DNA of 64,000 bases from Massilia sp. H-1 (GTDB lineage Bacteria > Pseudomonadota > Gammaproteobacteria > Burkholderiales > Burkholderiaceae_D). The stretch covers positions 5,704,001-5,768,000 of the forward strand of contig CP087969.1 of the NCBI GenBank assembly GCA_024703915.1, given 5' to 3'. A model generated the notes under the pieces. The model did no database searches and was not told the DNA's origin. It saw only the letters and a program-made list of their open reading frames with translations. Positions 1 through 8,194 of this stretch are shown here, in pieces. The first letter of the stretch is position 1, and every line of letters starts with the position of its first letter. The position numbers and the translations under genes were made by a program.

Positions 1-170
1 AGTCGCTCAACATCGCGCTGGAAAAGTACACCGGCACGCTGATCTTCGTCTCGCACGACCGCGAGTTCGTTTCCTCGCTGGCCAACCGTATCCTCGAGAT
101 CAAGGAAGACGAAATCGTCGACTTCCGCGGCAACTACGAAGATTACCTGACCAGCCAGGGCATCGACTAA
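1..170 (+). CDS. ybiT: ABC-F family ATPase, C-terminal end (YbiT-like), cut by window edge
   Basis: Only the last 55 or so codons are present, with the stop TAA at 168-170. The visible protein contains TLIFVSHDREF, the H-loop (switch) region of an ABC ATPase, and ends in GNYEDYLTSQGID. This tail closely matches the YbiT branch of ABC-F proteins, which are cytoplasmic, ribosome-associated, twin-ATPase translation factors without membrane domains. The Walker motifs lie upstream of the window. Family assignment is secure; the YbiT subfamily rests on the C-terminal tail alone. Confidence 0.8.
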   Translation, partial: SLNIALEKYTGTLIFVSHDREFVSSLANRILEIKEDEIVDFRGNYEDYLTSQGID

Positions 171-217
171 GGCCGGGCGTCCCTGCACGATTGATTCGCT
201 TGTGAGATAGTATCGAC

Positions 218-1354
218 ATGAACACTATAGCTATCAAGTCGGTCGAATACGACCACCCTGTGGCTTGGCGCCAGCTGCACCGCCCAGGCGTGGGCCCGTA
301 CCCCGGCCACCCCGTCGCCCGCCGAGAAGGTGGAACTCAAGGAACGCATCAAGCGCCTGCTCAAGGAGCGCGGTGCGGTGCTGGTCGCCCACTACTACGT
401 GGACGGCGACCTGCAGGACCTGGCCGAAGAAACCGGCGGCTGCGTTTCCGATTCGCTCGAAATGGCGCGCTTCGGGCGCGACCATCCCGCCACCACGCTG
501 GTCGTGGCTAGGCGTGCGCTTCATGGGCGAAACCGCCAAGATCCTCAGCCCCGAAAAACGCATCCTGATGCCGGACCTGGACGCGACCTGTTCGCTCGAC
601 CTGGGCTGCCCGGCCGACGAATTCGCCGCTTTCTGCGATGCCCATCCGGACCGCACCGTGGTCGTGTATGCCAACACCAGCGCCGCCGTCAAGGCGCGCG
701 CCGACTGGATGGTGACATCCTCGATCGGCCTCGACATCGTGGCTCATCTGCACGCGCAGGGTAAAAAGATCCTGTGGGCGCCGGACCGCCATCTGGGTTC
801 CTACATCCAGAAAAAAACCGGGGCCGACATGCTGCTGTGGCAGGGCTCCTGCCTGGTGCACGACGAATTCAAGGGCATCGAACTCGATCTGCTCAAGGCC
901 GAGCACCCGGAGGCGAAGGTGCTCGTGCATCCGGAGTCGGCTGGCAGGCGTGGTGGCGCTGGCCGACGTGGTCGGCTCGACCACCCAGCTGATCAACGCC
1001 GCCCAGACCATGGATGCGACCACTTTCATCGTCGCCACCGACAACGGCATCCTGCACAAGATGCGCGCGGCCGCGCCGGGCAAGCACTTCATCGAAGCGC
1101 CCACCGCCGGGAACAGCGCCACCTGCAAGAGCTGCGCCCACTGCCCGTGGATGGCCATGAACGGCCTGCAAAATCTGGCCGACGTGCTGGAAAACGGCAG
1201 CAACGAAATCCATGTCGATCCCGAGACCGGCAAGCAGGCCGTGCGCGCGATCGACCGCATGCTCGATTTTGCGGCGGCAAAGAAAGCCAGGGCGCTGCCG
1301 GGCGGCGACCTGTCCAAAGAAGGACAACTGTTTTCGGGAGTAGGCCCTGCATGA
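218..1354 (+). CDS. nadA: quinolinate synthase NadA (apparent frameshifts)
   Basis: NadA condenses iminoaspartate with dihydroxyacetone phosphate to quinolinate, the second step of de novo NAD synthesis, using a [4Fe-4S] cluster. Family landmarks are VLVAHYYVDGDLQDLAEETGG, the cysteine segments DATCSLDLGC and WQGSCLVHDEF, GSTTQLINAA, and the C-terminal CKSCAHCPWMAMNGL. Reading frame breaks at about 264, 512 and 945. At 264 and 512 the expected Ala-Gly codons GCCGGC read GCTTGGC and GCTAGGC. Correcting these gives one protein of about 378 residues, normal for the family. The stop overlaps the nadC start (ATGA at 1351-1354), so the two genes are translationally coupled. The partner nadB lies on the opposite strand at 4640-6257. 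Confidence 0.93.
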
Positions 1355-2222
1355 CTAATTTGCGCAACCCATATGACCGCGAGGACGACGCACTGCAGTC
1401 GGCCTTCGAATCGAACCTGCTGGCCGCGCTGCTCGAAGACGTCGGCACCGGCGACCTGACGGCCCAGCTGGTGCCGGACGGCGTGCGCGTGCGCGCGCGT
1501 GATCGTGCGCGAAGACGCGGTCCTGTGCGGCGCCCCGTGGTTCCAGGGTGTCATGCTGGCCCTGGACAGCTCGATCGAGATCGACTGGCAGTACGGCGAA
1601 GGCGACATGATGAACGCCTAAGCAGCGTGGTGTGCACGATCGAGGCGCCGCCGCGCAGCCTGCTCACGGCCGAGCGCAGCGCGCTCAACTTCCTGCAGCT
1701 GATGTCTGGCGTGGCGACCAACACGCGCAAGTACGTGGAACTGGTGGCTTAAGCACCAAGGCGGCCATTCTGGATACCCGCAAGACCGTGCCGGGCCTGC
1801 GCCAGGCGCAAAAGTACGCGGTACGTGTCGGCGGCGGCCAGAATCAGCGCATGGCGCTGTTCGACGGCATCCTGATCAAGGAAAACCACATTGCGGCAGT
1901 AGGCAGCGTGGCCAAGGCGCTCAAGGCGGCCCAGGATCTGAATGCTTAGGCGTGTCGATCCAGATCGAGGTCGAGCACCTGTCGCAGCTGGCCGAAGCGC
2001 TGGAAGCGGGCGCCACCTCGGTCCTGCTCGATAATTTCCGAACTGCCCGCCATGCGCGAGGCGGTCACGCTCAACGCGGGCCGGGCCCTGCTCGAAGCGT
2101 CGGGCGGCGTGAACATGGAGAGCGTGCGCGCGATCGCCGAAACCGGCGTGGACCGCATCTCGATCGGCAGCCTGACCAAAGACGTCAAGGCCACCGACTA
2201 CTCGCTGCGGATTATCGACTGA
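1351..2222 (+). CDS. nadC: nicotinate-nucleotide pyrophosphorylase NadC (apparent frameshifts)
   Basis: NadC decarboxylates and phosphoribosylates quinolinate to nicotinate mononucleotide. Recognisable blocks are LLEDVGTGDLTAQLVPDG, TAERSALNFLQLMSGVAT, AILDTRKTVPGLR, HIAAVGSVAKAL and the C-terminal GVDRISIGSLTKDVKATDYS. The frame breaks at about 1500 (GC lost from a GCGCGC run), 1617, 1747 and 1944 (GCCGGC read as GCCTAAGC, GCTTAAGC and GCTTAGGC) and about 2040 (TTCGAA read as TTCCGAA). The corrected length is about 289 residues, usual for NadC. It follows nadA with an ATGA overlap and runs 11 bases into the convergent lipocalin gene. Confidence 0.93.
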
Positions 2223-2736
2223 GCGGCTGCTGGTCTACATAGATCAGCTTCGCCGTATCGAAACCAAGCGCCTGGGCTTTACCGACCAGGCGCTTTTTTG
2301 TTGCCTCGTCCATGGTCGGGGTGCGCGAGAGCAGCCACAGGTACGACTTGTTGGGGCCGCTGATCATGGAATGGCTGTAGTTGTCCTGGTCCAGGTCAAA
2401 CACGATGTAGGAACCGTAGAAGGGGCCGAAGAACGAGACCCGCAGGAACGCTTCGTCCGGCTTGCCGACAAAATAGGCTTTGCCCTCGGCCACTTTCCAT
2501 TCTGATTTTTCGGCCTTGTAGCCGCGGTTGACGACCTTGATGCCGCCGTCCGCGCGCATGCTGTAGTCGGCCGTGACCTGGCTCAGCCCCCGTTCGAAAC
2601 CATGGTCGAGGCGGGCGATTTCATACCACTTGCCCAGATACTTGTCGGCCTTGAAGCTGGCCACGGGCACGATCTGGTCGGGCTTGGAAATGCATCCGGT
2701 CAGCAGCAGCGCTGCCATGATCCACAGGGTTTTCAT
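2212..2736 (-). CDS. blc: outer-membrane lipocalin Blc
   Basis: A 174-residue bacterial lipocalin lipoprotein with an intact frame. The N-terminus MKTLWIMAALLLTGCIS is a signal peptide with a lipobox (LTGC) for lipidation at Cys15. The mature protein starts with the Blc signature YLGKWYEIARLDHGFERGL, then VTADYSMRADGGIKVVNRG, and later SYLWLLSRTPTM. Blc binds fatty acids or lysophospholipids at the outer membrane and is linked to envelope stress. The start ATG at 2736 begins the signal peptide directly. The gene lies 64 bases after the sirtuin stop in the same direction and converges on nadC, overlapping its tail by 11 bases. Confidence 0.92.
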   Translation of the reverse strand: MKTLWIMAALLLTGCISKPDQIVPVASFKADKYLGKWYEIARLDHGFERGLSQVTADYSMRADGGIKVVNRGYKAEKSEWKVAEGKAYFVGKPDEAFLRVSFFGPFYGSYIVFDLDQDNYSHSMISGPNKSYLWLLSRTPTMDEATKKRLVGKAQALGFDTAKLIYVDQQPLSR

Positions 2737-2800
2737 CGGCAATCCTTCGTGTGAGCGTGCAATTGGCGCCATTCTAGCGGAAGCGGGCCGCAGCGGTCTG

Positions 2801-3625
2801 TTAGCGCGCCAACAAAGCTTAAGCAGTACATGCTCGGCGGAATCTTCCACCTTGAATGCAAGCAAGTCGTCGGCGCGCGTCTTGCCCAGGTTGACGGCGG
2901 CGATCGGCTTGCCGATGGCCGCGGCCATGCGGCAGAAGCGATAGCCGGAGTACACGACCAGCGACGATCCGATCACCAGCAAAGCGTCGGCCGCTTCCAT
3001 GGCGGCCAGGGCGGCGGCGGTGCGCGCGGCCAAGCACGCCGTCGCCGAAAAGACCACGTCCGGCTTGAGCATGCCGCCGCAATGGACGCACCAGGGCAGG
3101 TGGAATTGGGCCAGCGCGTCCGGCTCGAGTTGGGCGTCGCCGTCGGGCAGCGGGCGGGCGGCCACGCTTACCATGGCCGGATTGGCGTCGGCCAGCTGCT
3201 GCTGGACGAAGGTGCGCGTGAAGCGGGCCTGGCATTCCAGGCACACGACGTGATGTATATTGCCGTGCAATTCGAGGACGTCGGCGCTGCTTGGCTGCGC
3301 TGGTGCAGGCCGTCCACGTTCTGGGTCATGAGCTGGCCGATGCGTCCCTGCTGGGCCAGGGCGGCGAGCGCCAGGTGGGCGGGATTGGGGGCCGCGCGCG
3401 ACAGCGTGGGATAGCCGACCATGCTGCGCGCCCAGTAGCGGCGCCGCACGGCGTCGTGGCGGATGAAGTCCGGCCCCTGGACCGGCGGCGAGCCGCGCCG
3501 CACGCCATCGCGGTCGCGGTAGTCGGGAATGCCGGAGGCCGTGCTCATGCTTAAGCGCCAGTCAGCACCAGCAGGTGCGGATGGCGCTCCAGGAAGTCGG
3601 CGAGGTGGTCGAGGGGAATGGGCAT
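2801..3625 (-). CDS. Sir2-family NAD-dependent protein deacetylase (apparent frameshifts)
   Basis: Sirtuins remove acyl groups from lysines and consume NAD. Motifs in order are TGAGMSTASGIPDYR (NAD-binding GAG loop), MTQNVDGLH, ELHGNIHHVVC with the catalytic His, two zinc Cys pairs (CLEC and CVHC), and LLVIGSSLVVYSG. The frame breaks at about 3549, 3288, 3060, 3033 and 2817. At 3549 and 2817 the sequence is GCTTAAGC where GCCGGC is expected. At 2817 the correction yields the C-terminus EHVLPALLAR, where the hexamer falls across Pro-Ala codons rather than Ala-Gly. The start ATG at 3625 gives MPIPLDHLADFLE. It sits 15 bases after the EamA stop, so it is probably co-transcribed with it, inside the NAD biosynthesis neighbourhood. 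Confidence 0.9.
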
Positions 3626-3640
3626 GGTCCCAATTCTAAG

Positions 3641-4547
3641 TCATCTGCGCGCCGAGAACACGATGCTTAGGCCACGATCAGGGCGAAGGCCAGCACGTGG
3701 TACAGGTGCGGCGTTTCGCCCAAAAACGCGGACGAGAACACGGCCGCGAACAAGGGCGTGAGATTGGTGAAGAAGGCCCCCACGCTCGGTCCCGCGCGCT
3801 GCACCCCGGCGCCCCAGCAGCGAAACGCGATGATGGCCGGGCCGATGGCCACGTACAGCAAGGCCGCCGCCACCGGCCAGCTCCAGGCGATGTGGACGTC
3901 GCCCAGCGTCCATTCGCTTACCGCGAACACGCTCGACCAGAGCACGCCGTAGACCACCTGGGCCAGCAGGAACACGGCCCAGTCGGCGCGTTCGGACGGC
4001 GGGTCCTTGTCCTTTTGCGTGAGCAGCCAGCTGTAGAAGGACCAGGCGATGGTGGCCACGATCATGAACAGGTCGCCCGCGACCAGGCGCATGGCCAGCA
4101 GCAGATCCCACTGGCCGCGGCACAGAACCAGCAGCACCCCGGCAATCGAGAGGATGGCGCCAGGCCACCTGGCGGCGCGTGACGGGCACGTGGAAGAACA
4201 GGGCGCCGGTCAGCATCATCCAGACCGGCATGCCTAACCGCGACCAGGGTCACGTTGATCGCGCTTGAACTGTGCAGGGCCAGGTACTGGAAGGAGTTGT
4301 ACAGGCCGATGCCGAGCAGGCCAAGCAGCGCGTAGCGGCGCCAGTGGGTCAGCAGCGCGCCGCCGGGACGGAACAGGGCGCGCCCGAGCGGCAGCAGGAT
4401 CAGCATCGCGATCGACCAGCGCAGCAGGTTGAGCGTCATCGGCGGCACGGCGTCGCGCACGAGGCGCCCCACGATCGCGTTGCCTGCCCACAGCAGCGGG
4501 GGCAGGGTGAGCAGGGCGATGGTGGAAGGTGAGAGTTTCGAGGTCAT
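3641..4547 (-). CDS. EamA/DMT-family transporter (apparent frameshifts)
   Basis: A drug/metabolite-transporter family membrane protein of about 300 residues, in two homologous EamA halves of about five transmembrane helices each. Visible helices include ALLTLPPLLWAGNAIVGRLV, YALLGLLGIGLYNSFQYLAL, ILSIAGVLLVLCRG, LFMIVATIAWSFYSWLL and the second-half signature SVGAFFTNLTPLFAAVFSSAF. The frame breaks at about 4233, 4168 and 3664 are all places where GCCGGC is expected. The substrate cannot be told from sequence. It starts 92 bases after the nadB stop, across a hairpin repeat at 4559-4631, and is followed closely by the sirtuin gene. Confidence 0.9.
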
Positions 4548-4558
4548 GGCGACGTCGT

Positions 4559-4631
4559 CCTCGCGCAGGCGGGGACCTATAGCACGCTGGAAGACTCCGG
4601 ACGCGTGCCATGGGCCCCCGCCTGCGCGAGG
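4559..4631. repeat. intergenic palindromic element (REP/BIME-like hairpin)
   Basis: Two perfect 16-base inverted arms, cctcgcgcaggcgggg at 4559-4574 and its reverse complement at 4616-4631, enclose 41 bases in the nadB-EamA gap. The arm resembles the short GC-rich palindromes (cgcgcaggcggg type) scattered between genes in Oxalobacteraceae genomes, so it may be one member of a dispersed family. In RNA it would form a strong stem-loop between two co-directional genes and could attenuate or protect transcript ends. No T-run follows, so it is not a typical intrinsic terminator. Confidence 0.7.
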
Positions 4632-4639
4632 GCGATGGT

Positions 4640-6257
4640 TCAGCGGCGCGCGGGAGTGAGCACGCTTGGCAGGGCCTTTGGCAGGGTGTTCGGGTAGTCG
4701 CGGCTGGAAGTGCAGGCCGCGGCTTTCGCGCCGCGTGAGCGCGCTGTTGACGATCAGCGAAGCCACGTCGACCAGATTGCGCAGTTCGAGCAAGTCGTGC
4801 GTGATGCGGAAGTTGCGGTAGTACTCGTCGATTTCTTCCTTGAGCAGCGCGATCCGGTGCTGCGCCCGTTCCAGGCGCTTGGTGGTGCGCACGATGCCCA
4901 CGTAGTTCCACATGAAGCGGCGCAGCTCGTCCCAGTTGTGGGCGATGACGACTTCCTCGTCGGCGTTGGTGACGCGGCTCTCGTCCCAGGCCTAAGCAGC
5001 GACGGCGTGTCGGTCTTGGGCATGGCCGCGATCTCGTGGGCGCAGGCGCGGCCCACGACCAGGCATTCGAGCAGCGAATTGCTGGCCAGGCGGTTGGCGC
5101 CGTGCAGGCCGGTGCAGGCGGTCTCGCCGACCGCGTACAGGCCAGGCACGTCGGTGCGACCGGCCAGGTCGGTGACGATGCCGCCGCAGGTGAAGTGCAC
5201 GGCCTAGCACCACGGGAATCGGTTCCTTGGTGATGTCGATCCCCAGTTCCAGGCAGCGCGTAAATGGTCGGGAAGTGCTCCTTGAGGAATTCCGGGCTCT
5301 GGTGGCTGATGTCGAGGTGGACGTAGTCGAGACCGCGCTTTTTCATTTCGAAGTCGATCGCGCGGGCGACCACGTCGCGCGGCGCCAGCTCGCCCCGCTC
5401 GTCGTACATCGGCATGAAGCGGGTGCTAAGCCGCGGCGCCTGCTTCGGGCGGCAGCTTGAGCAGGCCGCCTTCGCCGCGGATCGCTTCGGTGATCAGGAA
5501 GGACTTGGCGTACGGGTGGTACAAGCAGGTCGGGTGGAACTGGATGAATTCCATGTTCGAGACGCGGCAGCCGGCGCGCCAGGCCATGGCGATGCCGTCG
5601 CCGGTGGCGGTGTCGGGATTGGTGGTGTACAGGTAGACCTTGCTTGCGCCGCCGGTGGCCAGCACCGTGTGCTCGGCTTCGAAGGTCAGTACCTGGCCGG
5701 TTTTTTCATCCTGCACGTACAGGCCGTAGCAGTGCGGCTGGCTGCCGCCGGTGGCCTTGATGCCCAGCTTGTCGGAAGTGATGACGTCGATCGCGCAATG
5801 CTGCTCGAACAGCGAGATGTTCGGGTGCGCCCGCACCTTCTGTTCCAGCGTGACCTGGACCGCGTGGCCGGTGGCGTCGGCCGCGTGGATGATGCGGCGC
5901 TGGCTGTGGCCCCCTTCGCGGGTCAGGTGGAAGCCCAGTTCGGCGCTCGGATCGCGCGTGAACGGCACGCCCTGTTCGATCAGCCATTCGATCGCTTCGC
6001 GGCCGTGTTCGACGATGAAGCGGGTGGCCGCCTCGTCGCACAGGCCGCCGCCATGCATGACCAGGGTGTCGTCGATATGCTGCTGGTGGGTGTCGCCCGA
6101 ATCGAGCACGGCGGCGATGCCGCCCTGGGCCCAGTTGCTCGCACCGTCCAGCAGCGCGCTTGGAAATGATGGCCACTTTGCGCGTTTGCGCCAGGTGGAG
6201 GGCAACCGACAGGCTAGAAGCAAGGCCGCTGCCGACAATAGCGACGTCAAATTTCAT
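4640..6257 (-). CDS. nadB: L-aspartate oxidase NadB (apparent frameshifts)
   Basis: NadB is the FAD-dependent enzyme that oxidises L-aspartate to iminoaspartate for NadA. The start ATG at 6257 leads into the dinucleotide-binding motif DVAIVGSGLASSLS. Family blocks follow: ASNWAQGGIAAVLD, HPTCLYHPYAKSFLITEAIRGEGG, HFTCGGIVTDLAGRTDVPGLYAVGE, LHGANRLASNSLLECLV and the helical domain WNYVGIVRTTKRLERA. The corrected C-terminus is NTLPKALPSVLTPARR. Breaks occur at about 6160 and 5265 (GC lost from GCGCGC), 5428, 5204 and 4992 (GCCGGC variants) and about 4700 (extra C in TTCAGC). Corrected length is about 535 residues, normal. It is separated from nadA/nadC by three unrelated genes and transcribed towards them. 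Confidence 0.92.
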
Positions 6258-6424
6258 GATGAGCGTGTTGTTTTGTACAGATTCATCACTATAGACTATT
6301 TGCCACACTGCCGTCTCATCGGCATGGGAAATGGCCGGGCTTAGCTTGTTCGTAGTCAATGCTTGCCATGCGGGTCTCCGCCACACTCAAGGGGCTGTTT
6401 TTATCCCCTGGTCGGAGGAGCCCC

Positions 6425-7191
6425 GTGATCCGGATTTTCAATCACTACGTTTCCAAGATGGCATTTATCTTGCTATCGCTGGAACTGGTGATGTTGCTGG
6501 CCACGGTCAGCGTGGCGTCGGCGATCTGGGTCTCGGACGGGCTCGCCTACTTCCAGTCCCGTCAATCTGTATATTTCCTCGCTCACCTTTGCGCTGGTCA
6601 TCATCTTCAGCATGAGCGCGCTCGGCATGTACCAGCACAGCGCGCGAAGGCTTGCGGACCACCTTGTTTCGGATCATGCCCTCGTTCGCGCTCGGTTTCG
6701 CGCTGCTCAGCGCGCTCATCGCGATCCGGCCCGATCTGTCGGTCGGGCGCGGCGTCAGCAGCGTCATCTTCGCGCTGGGCGCCACCGGCGTCGTGCTGAC
6801 CCGGCTGGTGGTGTTCAAATCGGCCGAGTCGGCCCTGCTGGAAGCGCGCCTGATCTTCGTCGGCGCCGGACCGCTGGCCCGGGAATGCATGGAGCTGGCG
6901 TTTCGCAAGTTTGGCTTTCATCAATTTAGCGTGGTCGGCTGCCTGCCGGTCGACGGCGAGGACAGTTGCGTGTGCGACAGCTACCTGCTGCCCATGGCCG
7001 AGTCACTGCTGACCATGGCCCAGAAATACGAAGCGAGCGAGATCGTGGTGACCGTGGGCGAACGGCGCGGCAGTGCTTTTCCCATCGAACAATTGCTCGA
7101 GTGCGCGCTGGGCGGGGTGCGCGTGATCGACGCCGCCACCTTTTCGAGCGCGAAGCCTGCCAGATCCGGCTCGACTCGCTGCAGCCGAGCT
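6425..7191 (+). pseudogene. XrtA/PEP-CTERM-system glycosyltransferase (TIGR03013 type), 3' half missing
   Basis: The protein starts with GTG at 6425 behind a GGAGGAG ribosome site and reads VIRIFNHYVSKMAFILLSLELV, the typical beginning of the undecaprenyl-phosphate sugar transferases tied to exosortase XrtA exopolysaccharide loci. It continues through predicted membrane helices and FVGAGPLARECMELA to TFFEREACQIRLDSLQPS. Family members then continue with W and about 200 more residues, including the sugar-transferase catalytic domain. Here the match stops at 7190 and the sequence passes straight into the 3' part of prkA on the other strand. Smaller breaks (about 6570, 6650 and a lost T at 7141) look like sequence errors. 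As given, the protein lacks its catalytic half. Confidence 0.8.
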
Positions 7192-8026
7192 ACAGGAATT
7201 CGCGCTTGACCTTGAGGATCTCGATCATTTCGAGCACGCCGCGGCTGGCCGCGTAGACCGCGCCCGACCAGGACCAAGCGCGGGGATCGCCCTCGTCGCC
7301 GAACTGGGCGACCTTGGACAGGTCGACCGAGCCGACCAGGTCGGCCAGGTCGGCCGTGGTCGGGTCGTGCGGCGCGTAGGTGCCGATGCCGCTGCGCCCC
7401 CGATTCGGACACGAAGAAGCGTTCCACCGGCATGTGCATGAAGTCGCCGGAGAACTGGTCTTCGAGGCGCGGCGGCAATGGGGGCAGATGTCGCCGGTGA
7501 TGTCGATCCCGTAGGTGTTGCGGCAGCTCGCGCGCATGGTGTGCGGGACCAGGTGCAGCGGCGATTCGTGGACCGGACAGCCTAAGCAATGGCGTACAGG
7601 GCGCCGTCGTCGGTATAACTGTATTCTTCCAGCGCGCTTGAGCAGGATGACCAGCGTGGACTTGCCGCCCGACGGCGGCCCCAGCAGGAGCAGCAGGCGC
7701 CGCCCGACCTCGGACCCGGCCGCGGCGGCCTTGAAATAGTCGATCACGCGCTCGAGCGCTTCGTCGATGCCGAACAGGTCTTCTTCAGACAGGCGACAGC
7801 GCAGATGGTCTTGCTCGCCGGTGACGCAGGTGGCGCGGATCATGTCCCAGATGTACTGGTGCGAGGTGCGCGCCAGTTGCTGCGGCGCTTGCGGCAGCAG
7901 TTGTTCCATGAATTGCGAGAACGGGCCGGACCAGTGCCCGGCGCGGTGCTGGCGCGTGAACAGGTTCAGGCTGCTGAGAAATTGCGCCCTGGGATCCGCG
8001 TGCTGCTCGTCATGGTCGTCGCTCAC
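7190..8026 (-). pseudogene. prkA: PrkA-family serine protein kinase, N-terminal part only
   Basis: Start GTG at 8026 (VSDDHDEQH). Recognisable parts are SEEDLFGIDEALERVIDYFKAAA, the P-loop LLLLGPPSGGKSTL, CPVHESPLHLVP, YGIDITGDICPHC, FSGDFMHMPVERFF, YAPHDPTTADLADLVGSVDLSK and the sensor segment VYAASRGVLEMIEILKVKREFL. Full PrkA proteins have about 640 residues and continue from here with YxLLTxTQE. In this window the reading frame meets TAG at 7190-7192 exactly where the truncated glycosyltransferase ends, so about 360 residues are missing. Internal breaks at 7635 (GC lost), 7580 (GCCTAAGC), 7475 and 7395 look like sequence errors. The usual partners YeaH and YcgB are absent. Confidence 0.85.
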
Positions 8027-8153
8027 TGTTCCTCCGCTGATATAGGCCCTTTTTCAAAGTATCAGCGCGCACAGCATCGAACGGATGACGGGCATCAAAG
8101 TGCGAGAGTGAACCATTCTGCGCAATTACGGGCTCATGCAGGCACAAACAACA

Positions 8154-8173
8154 ACGGCGCCCGCAGGCGCCGT
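8154..8173 (-). terminator. probable terminator of the siderophore-receptor gene
   Basis: Perfect 8-base inverted repeat acggcgcc/ggcgccgt with a 4-base loop, 22 bases past the stop of the reverse-strand receptor gene. On the reverse strand it is followed by a T-rich stretch (tgttgtttgtg), weaker than an ideal T-run. Confidence 0.6.
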
Positions 8174-8194
8174 CGTCAATGCAGCAGGCAGCGC

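Noticed and set aside
7195..7200. EcoRI site GAATTC beside the tail-to-tail junction as evidence of cloning
   Set aside because: The GAATTC encodes the expected Glu-Phe of PrkA, so it is native; the junction lies a few bases before it.
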